A stretch of DNA of 64,000 nt from Henricia sp. BOLD:AAB3569 (lineage: Eukaryota; Echinodermata; Asteroidea; Spinulosida; Echinasteridae), in NCBI GenBank assembly GCA_037783545.1, contig JBBELK010001231.1, positions 186,001 through 250,000 of the forward strand, read 5' to 3'. The notes under the pieces were generated by a model, which was not told the origin of the DNA, did no database searches, and was given only the letters and a program-made list of their open reading frames with translations. How positions within the stretch are numbered: the stretch's first letter is position 1; every line of letters begins with the position of its first letter. The position numbers were made by a program, and so were the translations under genes. This document shows, one piece after another, positions 11,948 to 23,675 of this stretch.

Positions 11948-12210
11948 AATTAGGACTGGCAGCCTCGTTTTAGATGTTGAGCCATTGTAGTATACTTGTA
12001 CGTCACGCACTTGTTACCTCAAAAGAAAGCACCGAGACCCTCAATTTCGACAATTTGAAATTCATATGTTCGCAGTTTATTTGAATATATTTTGAGTATA
12101 ATTTCTTTAAAGTTTCGGCCCATACCGTGTGCATTCGTTTAGCTTCTACACTAAAAAATACACAGCGTTTACCCCGGTCATGAGATAGCATTCATGGTTT
12201 AATAGGGCGA
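11948..12210. repeat. Segmental repeat second block, copy 1
   Basis: From CTCGTTTTAGATGTTGAGCC through TCAAAAGAAAGCACCGAGAC to ACACAGCGTTTACCCCGGTC this matches 14455-14695 closely. Confidence 0.85.
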
Positions 12211-12244
12211 CAATAGACAGTAGGAACACCGGCTTAATGCCTTT

Positions 12245-12650
12245 CACTTTCGCTGCCTTCGCTCCATCTTAGGGCTTTCCTGGGAAGACAGAGTCCCCAA
12301 CACAAGAATCTTGGAGTTAACAGGGGCATCAGACATGTACACACTGCTCAGGACTCGTCGTCTTCGTTGGACTGGCCACATTTGTAGACTGGATGATGCA
12401 AGGCTCCCTAAAAATCTACTCTATACGGTGAGCTTGCTGATTCCCCTCGTCCTCGTGGTCGCCCGAAGCTCCGTTTTAAAGACGTGCTAAAACGAGATCT
12501 ACAAGCATTTAACATCCCTCTCTCTTCATGGGAAGATGAGACGCAGGACCGTTCAGAGTGGCGGAATGCACTCCATAGTGGAATGCAAACATCTGTGCAC
12601 AGCTACATCGATTTCTGCGACAGGAGGAGGGAGCGCAGACACTAAACATC
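12245..12650 (+). pseudogene. LINE 3'-end fragment (reverse transcriptase C-terminus)
   Basis: Translation gives FRCLRSILGLSWEDRVPNTR, LRTRRLRWTGHICRLDDARL and PKNLLY, then after a one-base frame change GELADSPRPRGRPKLRFKDV and LKRDLQAFNIP. This is the typical C-terminal part of the ORF2 of a non-LTR retrotransposon clade common in marine animals. Only the 3' end remains, with a frameshift near 12421. The same family is represented on the minus strand at 31975-34130. Confidence 0.85.
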
Positions 12651-12758
12651 GTCTCCAACAAGGCAGTGCGACCCTTGATGAGTTTATGTTATTGCTATAA
12701 CTTTGTATTGTTCATGTCAGTACCAGATCATCGTTCGCGATGTTACTGGCCATGATGA

Positions 12759-12903
12759 TAGACATTATGCACGGCGGCCATGATAGAGGGCAGTCACATT
12801 GTCACAGTGCGTCATGCACGAGTAGGCACTTTGTGGGTCTATTGTCACATCATTTGAATATGAAAACCTGCCCTCTGTCATGGCCGCCATGCATAAGGTC
12901 TAT
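12759..12903. mobile_element. Palindromic MITE with GGCGGCCATG arms, copy 2
   Basis: ATAGACATTATGCACGGCGG at the left pairs with CCGCCATGCATAAGGTCTAT at the right. Second copy of the 2595-2735 family. Confidence 0.75.
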
Positions 12904-12923
12904 TGGTGCGTAAAAAAAGCTAT

Positions 12924-13190
12924 ATTAGGGCGACACGGTCGATTAGGGCGACGCATAACTCTCGTCCTATTGTTGACTTTCTCAAAAACCATCTTTATTA
13001 GGTCAAAAACCATTTTTATTAGGTTCTTAACCATTCTTTTTAGGTCACGAACCATTTTTGTCTAGGTCGCAAACCATTTTTTTGTAGCTTTAGGTAGAGA
13101 AAGTTGGTGTTCGTTAGTAAAGAAGTTTTTACCGAAAATTCGGTGCACGGATGGTCGTATATGAAATGGTTCCCGGAGTGTCGCCCTAAT
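12924..13190. mobile_element. MITE AA, copy 1, with 20-bp AGGTCAAAAACCATTTTTAT array
   Basis: Bounded by ATTAGGGCGACAC and GTGTCGCCCTAAT. Inside, about five degenerate units of a 20-21-bp repeat built on AGGTCNNAAACCATTTTTNT lie between 12975 and 13080. A second copy with fewer units is at 58072-58357. Confidence 0.75.
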
Positions 13191-13264
13191 GCGGCATCCA
13201 GGAAGATTATTATTATTATTTTTTTTCTTTTTCTTTCTGATATTCATACCAAGGATTCCTCAAT

Positions 13265-13545
13265 AGTGCTCATTGCACTGTCACTCGCAAGCGTGAGGAA
13301 ACCCATGAAGAATTCGAATTAGAAATGACCAGAGACACAGGGGAATATCCCTTGCTCTTTACGAAAAATGCTCTCGGATCTTTAGAGTGCGTTAAACCAT
13401 TACCTAACACACTGGACCAACGGCTTTTCATCCCTTCCGAAACATGGAGCAAGTGTGGTTGAGTGCCTTGCCCAAGGGCACAGGTACCGCAGCCGGACTC
13501 GAACCCGCAACGCCAAGTTTTTACCCATATTTACGAGTCAATGAC
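13265..13545 (-). mobile_element. tRNA-derived SINE (minus strand)
   Basis: On the minus strand it has the B-box GCGGGTTCGAGTCCGGCTGC followed by CCCTTGGGCAAGGCACT, a central motif widely shared by tRNA-SINEs of fishes and marine invertebrates. No complete tRNA fold. Overlapping small ORFs are not genes. Confidence 0.7.
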
Positions 13546-13997
13546 CCAAACCACATGGTCGGATGGTGGAATAAGCCTTGCTTTGTGACTTTACAATAAT
13601 GTACTGTAAAACATAATGCAGTAAATTTTCTTGTCCGTGCTACATGTATTAGCCAGCAATTTCAGTCGTTTTTATTCCTTTTCAATGATTTCCAAGTCAA
13701 CTCATCCACAGTACAGTTTGGCCAATGCCTGGGCTTGACACATGCTTAATTTATGACCCCCAATGTTTGGGTTCTGTGTTTACACTGCCGGCCCAGAGAC
13801 AATGAGAATACTATATACTTTACATAAACAAAGCCCTCAAGGTTAACAATATCATGCCGGACACGTGCTTGGAAGGGGCATGCCGGGAAGACGGTGCCGG
13901 TCGTTCATTGGACAACTGAACAGTCACCAAATCACGACTTTATGTACAAAAAGACACTAAACATAGGCATTTGTTCCCTATATGGGTGACATTATAA
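13546..13997. other. Unassigned DNA
   Basis: No gene, RNA or repeat could be supported. Confidence 0.4.
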
Positions 13998-14440
13998 ATG
14001 GTCGGGACAAGATTGATTTATGTGTTCAAACTATAGAAAATGCAGGTATCTTTCAGGTATGTTTTGGCACACAAGTGCCATGCAGCAAAACCCCGTAAAA
14101 ACAAACAATTCTTTTGAGTCACAGTCAAGAGATAATGTACTATATAGCTGATTAGATGTAGACAATGATTTAGAGCTAGGATGTATGTACAACATATGTA
14201 GTTTATAGACATCAACAATGCTAACGTGACTGCAGTGATTTTGCTGGTCCCCAATACACCATGGTTTGTGTATTAAAGCCATATACTTCATGAATCGACA
14301 AAAAAAACGACTAAAATACAACAACAAATTGTGTTGATTACAAACACGAATTGATTTTTGAACTACATATGTTTGTAATAATGGTGGCATAGCAAAAAAT
14401 ACGTTTTCTCAAAAACTTTTCCTGGCCATAACAATAGACG
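13998..14440. repeat. Segmental repeat, copy 2
   Basis: Copy of 10949-11440 with the same order of motifs. The two blocks that are ~500 bp apart in the first locus are nearly adjacent here, so one locus gained or lost the sequence at 11441-11947. Confidence 0.85.
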
Positions 14441-14454
14441 CCTTGTCATCTTTC

Positions 14455-14695
14455 TGGCAGACTCGTTTTAGATGTTGAGCCATTGTAGTATACTTGTACG
14501 TCACGCACTTGTTACCTCAAAAGAAAGCACCGAGACCCTCAATTTCGACAATTTGAAATTCATATGTTCGCAGTTTATTTGAATATATTTTGAGTATAAT
14601 TTCTTTAAAGTATTCGGCTCATACCGTGTGCATTCGTTTAGCTTATACACTAAAAAAATACACAGCGTTTACCCCGGTCGTGAGATAGTGCCAGA
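14455..14695. repeat. Segmental repeat second block, copy 2
   Basis: Copy of 11948-12210, ending at CCCCGGTCGTGAGATAG. Confidence 0.85.
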
Positions 14696-15284
14696 CACAT
14701 AGGGTAAATACGAGTATCACGCGCCGGTGTAGTATTTGGTATACTACACGTGCAAGCTCACCGAACGCACCTCCATATATGGAGTTGATTAGAATCGATT
14801 CCAAGTTGGGAAACGGAATTGCGACGGTCTTTTGGAAGAATCGATTCCCATTATCTTGGCGATTCCAGGAAGTAGGCCTACCCGACAATTCTGAAAGTTA
14901 ATGGAAACAGAAACTACAAAATTACCGAAATTTTGATGAGTTATGTAACAGGTTTGCATGGTATTTTTCGAAATTTTGCAACATTTGCTTTGAAAATGTA
15001 TTCGATTCCGAATGGAATCGCGATTCCTAAGTGGACTCAAAATCGCGATATGGAGGATGTGGGAAAAACACCATTGGGGAGTTTGTCCAGTAATGAAATA
15101 TTTTGGGACCACGACGGGAACTTCCCTTTATAGTAGGCCTACTAGTCGTTCCTGCTGCGACCCACAAAAATGCTATAAAAAGAACCACAAATTATCAATA
15201 TTTAATGCCCATAGACTGCCGAAGTGAATACGTCATCTTTTGTTTGTTGCCTATAGGCAATGGCTCTACACTAAAATGGTACCT
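14696..15284. other. Unassigned DNA with GATTCC motifs
   Basis: Carries GAATCGATTCC near 14792 and 14838, and GATTCCGAATGGAATCGCGA near 15004, apparently a decayed palindromic element. Overlapping short ORFs have no domain signature. Confidence 0.4.
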
Positions 15285-15860
15285 TTGTGGGTGAAATTGC
15301 CAACTGAAGGTGCTCTTAAAAAAAACATCTGTACATGTATAGGCCCAGATGATTTTGTAACCATTCATTCAACACACACACAAAAAAACATGCAGGGATT
15401 TTTCTGAAGTTTTACTGTATCTATGTGGTTTATCAACATTATTCTTTAGTGACGTAATGCTGTTGTCTTTAAAGGCACAGACTCGTCAGCAATGCGCGCG
15501 CGCCAAATTCGTGCCACGAATTACGCATTTCGCGGCACGAATTTGGCGCGCGCGCATTGCTGACGAGCCTGCACCTTTAAGTGATAAAAACTCATTTCGT
15601 AATTACAGGCCCATATCATTTGCAGATGAAACTTTTACAAATTATAGGAACAACAGCATTACATAACTAAAGAATAATGTTGATAAACTGCCTTAAAGAA
15701 ATTTCAGCCATGCACATAGATGCAGTAATGCTTCAGGAAACCTTTAGGTAAAAATCCATTCATTTTGTTGTGTTGAATGAATGGTAAAACAAAAATTGTT
15801 TGCAAACATTTTTAAAAGTACCTTTAGTTGGCAATTTCACACACAACATTTTGCACCGAA
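15285..15860. mobile_element. Foldback element of family B with a nested MITE A
   Basis: The left arm (GAAATTGCCAACTGAAGGTG onward to GTGACGTAATGCTGTTGT) is mirrored by the right arm (ACAACAGCATTACATAACTA onward to ACCTTTAGTTGGCAATTTC). MITE A copy 2 (15468-15580) lies between the arms. Confidence 0.8.
15468..15580. mobile_element. Hairpin MITE A, copy 2 (short form)
   Basis: TTTAAAGGCACAGACTCGTC to GACGAGCCTGCACCTTTAA. The central GCAGCTCCAT loop region of other copies is deleted, leaving 113 bp. It is nested in the family B foldback. Confidence 0.9.
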
Positions 15861-16525
15861 AAAAATCACGTGTTGTTTGTAATACAGTATCAACACTTTT
15901 AGTCAGGTTTTTCTTGTCAATTCATGAAGTAAAATTTTGGGTCACTGCAAATGATGTAATGGGTTTAACTTGAATATATTCAACGGCAGTAGGCCTACCT
16001 ATATAGGGGATTCCCCGTATTATACGCACATCCACTTTTAGAAAATACCATTGTCACACATGGGATTGTAATAGTCACGAGCCATTGATTCAAAAACTAA
16101 AACAAAACTTTCCTTTCCGCTGTTACATCAGCTCAACAATCACCCCAAAGATAAGACCCTATAGGGCATTTTCTTAAATCAATACAGTAGTCAGCGGTCA
16201 TCGTTAATTGGGGCCACGAAAATGAAATAAACAGAACGAAAGCAAAATCACAGATAATGGATAAACCACACTTAGACTGCGGAAATTTCAACAACATCCG
16301 CTTCATTGTGTAATAAAATTTGCAAAATAAATTCGGATGTCTATATGTAATTGGAAGAGTTTTGCGGGGGATGTCCCATGTGAGTCATACTTATCCAAAT
16401 AGATGTAGAACGCATGCACGGTTAGGGTGGCGTGCACAAACACATACACACGTGTATATACTTGACCAGCCAAAGGCCAAAAAACCTGCAGAATGTAAAG
16501 TCCAAAGTCTTTTTCCCGCGCAGTC
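15861..16525. other. Family B right-end fragment, then unassigned DNA
   Basis: 15890-15975 carries TTTTTCTTGTCAATTCAT, AAATTTTGGGTCACTGC and AAATGATGTAATGGG of family B. The rest has no recognisable feature. Confidence 0.45.
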
Positions 16526-16594
16526 ATCCTGAGATCTCAGGGAATTTCCACTCTGCAGAGTGGAACTGTGGAAATTCCCTGAGATCTCAGGATG
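16526..16594. repeat. Near-perfect hairpin, 69 bp
   Basis: CATCCTGAGATCTCAGGGAA and TTTCCAC pair with GTGGAAA and TTCCCTGAGATCTCAGGATG around a CTCTGCAGAG centre. The arms contain their own small palindrome TGAGATCTCA. Confidence 0.85.
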
Positions 16595-17016
16595 CCGCGC
16601 AGTAGGATTGCTAGTGTTGGTTGATTAATACAATTGTAGACGGGGAATCCCGAAAACGCATTTAGCACGATAAAAATATCCTTTCGAAATATCCAGGCCA
16701 AACCAGGCAACCTCAGAATCTCATCAGGTTTCCCCGGATATATATAGAGAATCGTCCTGCATCAGTGCATGGAAACTGTATTTTTGACTTTGTACTTATT
16801 TGTTTTATTATATAATTCTGTCTCTGTATTTACAACAGTTAAATCATTTTGTTTTTAATACATTATTTTACCATAAATTAAACAAACCCGAATTAAATCG
16901 CGCCAAGAATGTTAATGGAAATCTGTTTTCGCTACTTTAGGGACATGGAGGCTTGTATACATGACATCTGCCACCATAAATTCTTGCCTGCCAGTTGCAA
17001 TCGCTACACTCTAACA
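16595..17016. other. Unassigned DNA
   Basis: No gene, RNA or repeat could be supported. Confidence 0.4.
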
Positions 17017-17250
17017 ACAGATTGGTTGAAATCAACCAGTGTGGTTGGTAGATATGTGTCCAACCAATATATTGGTTAAAATAACCAATCATATTGGTTA
17101 AAATAACCAATCCGTATTGGTTAACCAATGCGGATTGGTCATTTTAACCAATATGATTGGTTAAAATAACCAATATGATTGGTTATTTTAACTAATATAT
17201 TGGTTGGACACATATCTACCAACCACATTGGTTGAATTCAACCAATCTGT
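17017..17250. mobile_element. Palindromic element of ATTGGTTAAAATAACCAAT units
   Basis: Outer arms ACAGATTGGTTGAAATCAAC and GTTGAATTCAACCAATCTGT, then GGTAGATATGTGTCCAACC and its mirror, enclose about six CCAAT/ATTGG units. The whole 234 bp folds on itself, and each unit is itself a palindrome. Confidence 0.85.
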
Positions 17251-17541
17251 TTTTATATATAAGCTATATTTAATCGACCCTAGTAAAATGTGGTTTCCAT
17301 TGGAAAATTTATCGCCAAGTTTCCCAAATATGCATGGCGACGAAAAAAGCACGCAGACGTACATGCTTAGCATGCGATTTGGCAGCTATATAGCAGAACT
17401 TTAGGTTTTATGAAACGGCTAAGCCCGGCCCCTTTTCAATTTTTGCGCGCGCCGCTGATGCAGAAAACTTGAACTAAATCGGGTTCTGTTCTTAAAAATG
17501 TATAGGGTGTCCAAAAATTAATGACCATGCCAAATCAGGCA
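17251..17541. other. Unassigned DNA
   Basis: No gene or repeat could be supported. Confidence 0.35.
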
Positions 17542-17815
17542 ACCTTAAAGATAGAGTACATGATTTAATTGCTGAACTGTTAAAAACGGCGTTATTTCCA
17601 CTATAATTAAAAGCCTACATGTACGTCGAGAATACTGCTTTCCACTTCAGAAAACCTGAAAAATCCATGCATTTTTTTTTGTGAATGAATGGTAAAAAAG
17701 TTACCAATTGCAAGCAACACTTTTAGTCTTTTTTCCCCTCGTCAACTCGTGCCTTTTCTCTTGTAAACTCGTCGGCTTTTTCTTGTCAACTCGTATTAAA
17801 ATTTAGGTTTTCCAG
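17542..17815. mobile_element. Diverged B' copy followed by family B right end
   Basis: Starts TTAAAGATAGAGTACATGAT and continues with AACTGTTAAAAACGGCG as at 15-65. TTTTTCTTGTCAACTCGT near the end is the family B signature. Confidence 0.5.
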
Positions 17816-17827
17816 TATAGGGCCAAT

Positions 17828-20023
17828 AGTAGGAGACCAGCCTGTAGGTCCCGTGACCAAATTCTGGGAACAAAGGTTTGAAAGTGTGTTTGTGTTCCCT
17901 GATGAATACCGAACAATTTTGACTTGGGCCTTGAAAATGTCGGGCATTTCCGGGAGGGGTCAACAAAGGTCAAATAGGGGTCAAAATTCAAATATATTCC
18001 AATCGTGTCGATATGCATATCACATTACTCGTCTAGTCATGAGGATTCCCAAAATGTATAGTTTGTTATATCTCCGACCTTAAATGAGGGCGCTGTGGTC
18101 AAAAACGTTGAAAGGTCAACGCACTTTTGACTGGTGGTCAAATTCCCCAACACAGTTAACATTATCCGATTCTTATGATTTTAGTGTCTAATAATATGTT
18201 TTCTGACATGGCAAATTCAACTAAGCAACTTTTAAAAGTAAAAGTGGTTGGCAAAACCTTGAAATTTCAAAATGGCTGCTAAAAGGTTAACATAAATTTG
18301 CCAAAAACAACAATTTTTTTCCCAAACTCATGGATAAGAAATTATTAAATGTTTGTCACCGAAACGTCACGAACAATTGAAACACTCCATTTTTAAAACA
18401 AATAATGATTTTTAATTATGTGTATCCTTTTTCTTTAGAGCACATGTTCCATATAATATTGTACAGTATACCATATAAAGTGTATATATAACAATATAGC
18501 TTCAACAACATGTTCCCTCATTGGGTAAAAGTTTATGGATGCAATAAAACTGACATTTTACGCTTGGTAAGTACCTCATTGAACCTTTCATCCTTTTTTT
18601 CATATGTGATTGGACCAAAGACACAACAAAAAGTTAATATTTACAAAACAATTGATGGCTTAAACTAGGTTTAAATGGGCCAGAGCCCATATGGCAATAT
18701 TATTACATTCCTCAAGCTAGTAATATTAATTGAGTATACAGGACATATAATACTCTTAATCATTGCGACCTTATTTTATGCTTGATGAAAATTGGTCGAT
18801 TTACTTGATCTTCTCTGACCCATATGAAAAACTTGCGCGCATCTAGTTTATTCATCAGTGCGAGTTGAATCTGTGGGACAAAGAGAACGACTGTGCCGTT
18901 CAATTCAGTGAGACAACCCACTGGAAAATGATCAGTAATCGTGTTGACCTCTATTGACTTTGCCGATGTTGAGGTTTAACACCCGTTTTTTGAGTGAAAA
19001 AAAAACCTTTTCCCCGTGCATCATATATGTTTTTTTTAAAACCAAACTAAAGGTAATACTCTGTACTTTGAAATGCGTAGCGAGTTGGTGAGAAACATAG
19101 ACGTACTTTTTATGTACTGTTTTCCGTGTCATTTTCCTGCGCTGAGCGTATATTAGGGTCACCGAGCTCAGTGAGCAGATGCGCGCAAGTTGTTCATATG
19201 GGTCAGAGAATATGAAAAAAGGGATGAAAGGTTTAATGAGGTACTTACCAAGCGTAAAATGTCAGTTTCATTGCATCAATAAACTTTTACCCAATGAGGG
19301 AACATGTTGTTGGAGCTATATTGTTGCAGATATTCACAGCCCATCATCATCATTTACCTAGATACACTTTATATGGTATACTGTACAATATTATATAGAA
19401 CATGCATGCTCTAAATAAAAAGGATACACATAATTAAAAATCATATTTGTTTTAAAAATTGAGTGTTTCAATTGTTCGTGACGTTTCGGTGACAAACATT
19501 TAATAATTTCTTATCCATGGGTTTGGGAAAAAATTGTTGTTTTTGGCTAATTTATGTTAACCTTTTAGCAGCCATTTTGAAATTTCAAGGTAATGGCAAC
19601 CACGTTTACTTTTAAAAGTTGCTTAGTTGAATTTGCCATGTCAGAAAACATATTATTAGACACTAAAATCATCAGAATCGGATAATGTTAACTGTGTTGG
19701 TGAATTTGACCACCAGTCAAAAGTGCGTTGACCTTTCAATGTTTTTGACCACAGCGCCCTCATTTAAGGTCGGAGGTATAACAAACTATACATTTTTGGA
19801 ATCCTCATGACTAGACGAGTAATTTAATATGCATATCGACACGATTGGAATATATTTGAATTTTGACCCCTGTTTGACCTTTGTTGACCCCTCCTGGAAA
19901 TGCCCGACATTTTCAAGAGGGAAGCCCAAGTCAAAATTGTTCGGTATTCATCAGGGAACACAAAAACACTTTCAAACCTTTGTTCCCAATTTGGTCACGG
20001 GACCTACAGGCTGGTCTCCTACT
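17828..20023. mobile_element. Giant inverted repeat, arms of ~0.8-0.85 kb, 2.2 kb in all
   Basis: The left arm 17828-18605 plus 18811-18843 mirrors the right arm 19174-20023. Landmarks are GTAGGAGACCAGCCTGTAGG with CCTACAGGCTGGTCTCCTAC at the ends and GACCCATATGAAAAACTTGC with its mirror near the centre. The left arm has a ~205-bp insertion (18606-18810) absent from the right; the right has a ~30-bp insertion (about 19327-19360). The loop, about 330 bp, has no coding capacity. ORFs in the arms (e.g. 17853-18083 and its mirror) are noncoding by context. Confidence 0.9.
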
Positions 20024-21295
20024 ACAAGGAATATTCTTTCATCAAAATCATTCAAGACAATGCAATCGGACGATATGTCACAGTTTCTGTATCAAAATCA
20101 CATCCTTAGGAAGCAGATCTGATTATTTGACAAGAACTGGCCGCCCAGTTTAAGATGATTAACAGGCAGTCACTGATGCCTAAATTTCTCAATTTCAGCC
20201 AAAAATTAATAAACTTAAGATGGTTTATGACGCCATTCTTGCGTTTTGCTCTGATGAGTGCCAAGTCGAAAATTGCTTTTATCAGCTGCATGTCTTCGTA
20301 GTACCAAACACCTATTCAAAGATGGTTTATTTGGCATTTACATGTTCGAATTCATATCCCAATCAAAGGGCGCCCTCCTATATACTGTGCCCGCCACACT
20401 TCATAAAGTCTTACATTGGGATGTTGCAGAATATTTCTTTTTAGGGGGAGGGGTTGTTGTGGGTTGAGGTACAATAATCACTTTAATTGGCTAACCAAAT
20501 AAAAGGAGTGTGTTTTGCGATAAACTCGTGAAGAAAACCTATACACCAAAACATTCCTTGAAAATGAAATTTGAACTGAGTCAACTAGAAACTGAGCACA
20601 TAACATGAACAGCACGCTAACAATTTTCGTTGGTAGCGAAATCCTGTTTCTGCGCGATAGTGAAACGGCGGTTATGGATTGTGGCGATGAAAGGAAATAT
20701 TGAGCGAGTCTTCAGTTGCTTTCAAGAAATACCTATATGTTGGTTTGCTTTGCAAATATCGACCGCATTACCTGGAATTTGTTTCACAAAAGAGGACGCC
20801 GTGGAAAGGTCTTAGAGATATAGGAGTTGTGTGCGCTCAAAGCCCGTCGGCCCTATACAGAATTTGCAAACCAGAAAAAATATTAATCAAATGGAGATGG
20901 AAGTGATTCCAACTGTCCAATGCAATGGTTCCACCCGAGATGACATATTTTAATAAGAAAACGGTTATAGAAGATGAATTTATATAAATAATTATATGTG
21001 TGCACTGTGCACACGCATTTTGTTTTACAAGGGCGTCCTATATGCTTCAGACTACTGCGGTATTTTAATTAGTCCGTTGTCCGTGCAGTATATACCAAAT
21101 GAACCAGCCTGAGTATAGGACGGCGGCTTCGCATGGACACTTTTTTTTGTAATTGTTTTCTTGAGACGTAGACGGGGTAGGCCTACTTAGCTGACTTATA
21201 CGTTGGTTTTTATCATACACAGAAAAACCAGCGCGTAATTTACAACAGCATGATAACTTTTACATAACTTTGTAAAGCAACAGATTCAACGCATA
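20024..21295. other. Unassigned DNA
   Basis: Several overlapping short ORFs, none with a domain. No repeat copy detected. Confidence 0.4.
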
Positions 21296-21737
21296 TGTTC
21301 AGACATGGGACTATACGGAGACCGAAAAAGGTCTAACATTCCGCGGTCGCTGCGGGGGACTTTTCCTGGCCTAAAAACTGAGCGTTCAGACAGGACCGAG
21401 TTAGACCGAAAACGGTCTATCTCAGGTCACGCAGCTGCATCCCGACTTCCGCTATGAACGCCAATAATACATGCCGCACGCTTGAATGAGGTGGGTCACT
21501 GCGGCGACTTAGACCGGATGTTCAACTGTCCAAACGCGGTACTAGAGGGTCTAACTTTAGTTAAACCGAAAACGGTCTACGTATAGACCGCCTCTCCTCG
21601 GCGGTCTACATAGAACGGAATTATACCGTATTTAATGCCAAAAAGCGGTATATATACGTAGACCGTTCAGACACAACTGAAATAGACTGCTTTCGGTTGA
21701 ACCGAAGTTAGTCCGCTTTTAGTACTGTGTCTGAACG
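21296..21737. mobile_element. Inverted-repeat element J with AGACCGAAAACGGTCT units
   Basis: The ends TGTTCAGACATGG and ACTGTGTCTGAACG are inverted repeats. Inside are six or more degenerate palindromes of the type AGACCGNAAACGGTCTA, giving an internally self-complementary structure. Noncoding. Confidence 0.65.
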
Positions 21738-22044
21738 TACCCATTGACATGGTGGCTAATAATACCATTGAAATAAAACAACCAAACAAGAATGAGAAAA
21801 AACTCAAGAAAACTAGAGTGTTTCAGTCCATCACCAACAACATAATTACTGCCACTTACAAGGGAAAATATTCAGATTCAAAGGAAATATTCAATTTGCT
21901 TGTTTTGTTCGTTTTGTCTGCCTGTTATTTCAGTTACGACAATGTGCATTATTTTGACCTTTGTTCATCTGTGTAGTGTGAAGCACCATAACAAACACAG
22001 GTCTTTCAAATGAGTCACGAGAGATAAAGAAATCGACAGACTAG
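21738..22044. other. Unassigned; 75-codon ORF of unknown status
   Basis: An ORF at 21749-21976 (+) is Lys/Asn-rich and then hydrophobic, with no recognisable family. Could be chance in AT-rich DNA. Confidence 0.3.
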
Positions 22045-22494
22045 AGCAAGTTCGGGTGCTAACCATTAGTCAATTTTCACCCGAACGCGTCGTCAGGCAA
22101 ATCTAGTCAAACATGGCCAAAATCGTCTGCACTGGCCACCGTCAAGCAATAATTGTTGGCAACCTTTTTCCCAATGTTTGCCCTCGTATGTTCTATACTA
22201 AAGACATTTCAACTCGTTCACCAAAAGCTACGTAACCATAGAATTGGTTATTAATTCATCTTTAATTCTGATATAAATTAACACTTTTTTAGCGAATTAA
22301 AGCTTTTTTTTTTTCAATCGCGTTTACAATTCCGCCATCTTGAAAAGTGACGTGATTACAACTGACTAGAGATGAACCTACCCCGGGGCGTGGTTCCTCT
22401 AGTCAGACTAGCTAGTCAAACCACGCAGCGTTCGGGTGACATCTAGATCAATACGGTTAGTCTATAACTATAGTCGCCCGCCCGAACTTGCTCC
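22045..22494. mobile_element. Inverted-repeat element K (AGCAAGTTCGGG ends)
   Basis: AGAGCAAGTTCGGGTG at the left is mirrored by CCCGCCCGAACTTGCTC at the right. Internal ACCCGAACGC and GCGTTCGGGTGAC pair as a second layer. About 450 bp, noncoding. Confidence 0.7.
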
Positions 22495-22686
22495 TAAATG
22501 ACTAAATGGTGCATATTTTTCATATTTTAGATAATAGTCTATAAAAAAAATCCGACCAGATTACATTGTATTAATTTTTACACCAAGTCTGTATTATGTC
22601 CCCAAAGTTCAGGCAGCGCATAAAATATAGCATGATAATATGCAAGTCACCTGGTTGTCGCCAACTGCGCGAGGGCGCTATAAGCC

Positions 22687-23090
22687 ATTTACGGATTCGC
22701 TCATTCCCACCGCCCAACTGGGCGATGGTACGGACTGATGTACCTTTACAGACTTATGTGACGGAAACACGTGCAAAAAGGTCACATATGCAGACGCGCG
22801 GAGCATTGTGGGTTGTTTACTGACGACGAAAAATTGATAAGTTGTATATTAACACTTATATATCAAGTGCAAAAATCAAATTTACGAATACAATTAGTGT
22901 ATTGTGTGCAAGACCTGCCTTGTCTGCAGGAAAACATGTTTTTACGTCAGTTTACAAGAAAAATACGTGACCTAGTGGTCACGTGTCGTATAAAATGTTG
23001 GCCAATGAGGGCGCAAACAAATTAGCCTGTACCAGCCATCGATGGTACCAGCGCCCAGTTTGGGCGGTGGGAACGAGCGAAATTTACGGA
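22687..23090. mobile_element. Inverted-repeat element L (CCCACCGCCCAACTGGGCG ends)
   Basis: ATTTACGGATTCGCTCATTC and CCACCGCCCAACTGGGCG at the left are mirrored by GCGCCCAGTTTGGGCGGTGG and GAACGAGCGAAATTTACGGA at the right. The arms are about 45 bp and the element 404 bp. Confidence 0.75.
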
Positions 23091-23675
23091 CAGCGTCTGG
23101 AGCTAGCTAGAGGGGGATGTTTACGATTCTTTTCCGTTCCGTTGCGCGGTTATTGACCGAGAATCGAATAATTATTTTGTCGGTTATTCGGAGTTTCGAA
23201 TCTGTATTAGAAGAGAAAGCGAACATGTGCGCTATATAAGTATCCACCATTATTATTATTAAAATGCGAATGAGGACCCCAACTCTTTTTTTCCCGCCCT
23301 TTTTCTCGTCCAGGCCCACTTTAGGGCCAATTATTATCATATTTTAAATGTTATTTTATTAATATTATTATAAAACAAAAAAATTTTATAAAGAAAACTA
23401 TAGGCCGACCTCATATGTCCGTCATTTAAAATGTAATTTGGGAGAGACATAGCTTACGTTCGAAAAAAAAAATGCTTCAGCTCAGATGTGAGCATCTCAT
23501 GCACACTAGTGCAGACGAACGTTGACCAAAACCTATTTATCATAATTTCTCACGGTTTTAATATAAAGGTATCCCGGTGACCTACGAAACATAATTATGC
23601 ATTATATAGCGTGCATCAACGATAGGCCTTCATAAGGTAAGGAGGAATGCTCCGTCCCGGCATCACGCAAGACGC
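23091..23675. other. Unassigned DNA
   Basis: No gene or repeat could be supported; AT-rich with short homopolymers. Confidence 0.35.

Noticed and set aside
17853-20122. Similar ORFs on both sides of the giant inverted repeat
   Set aside because: They are the two arms of the same repeat; each contains frame differences and no recognisable protein.
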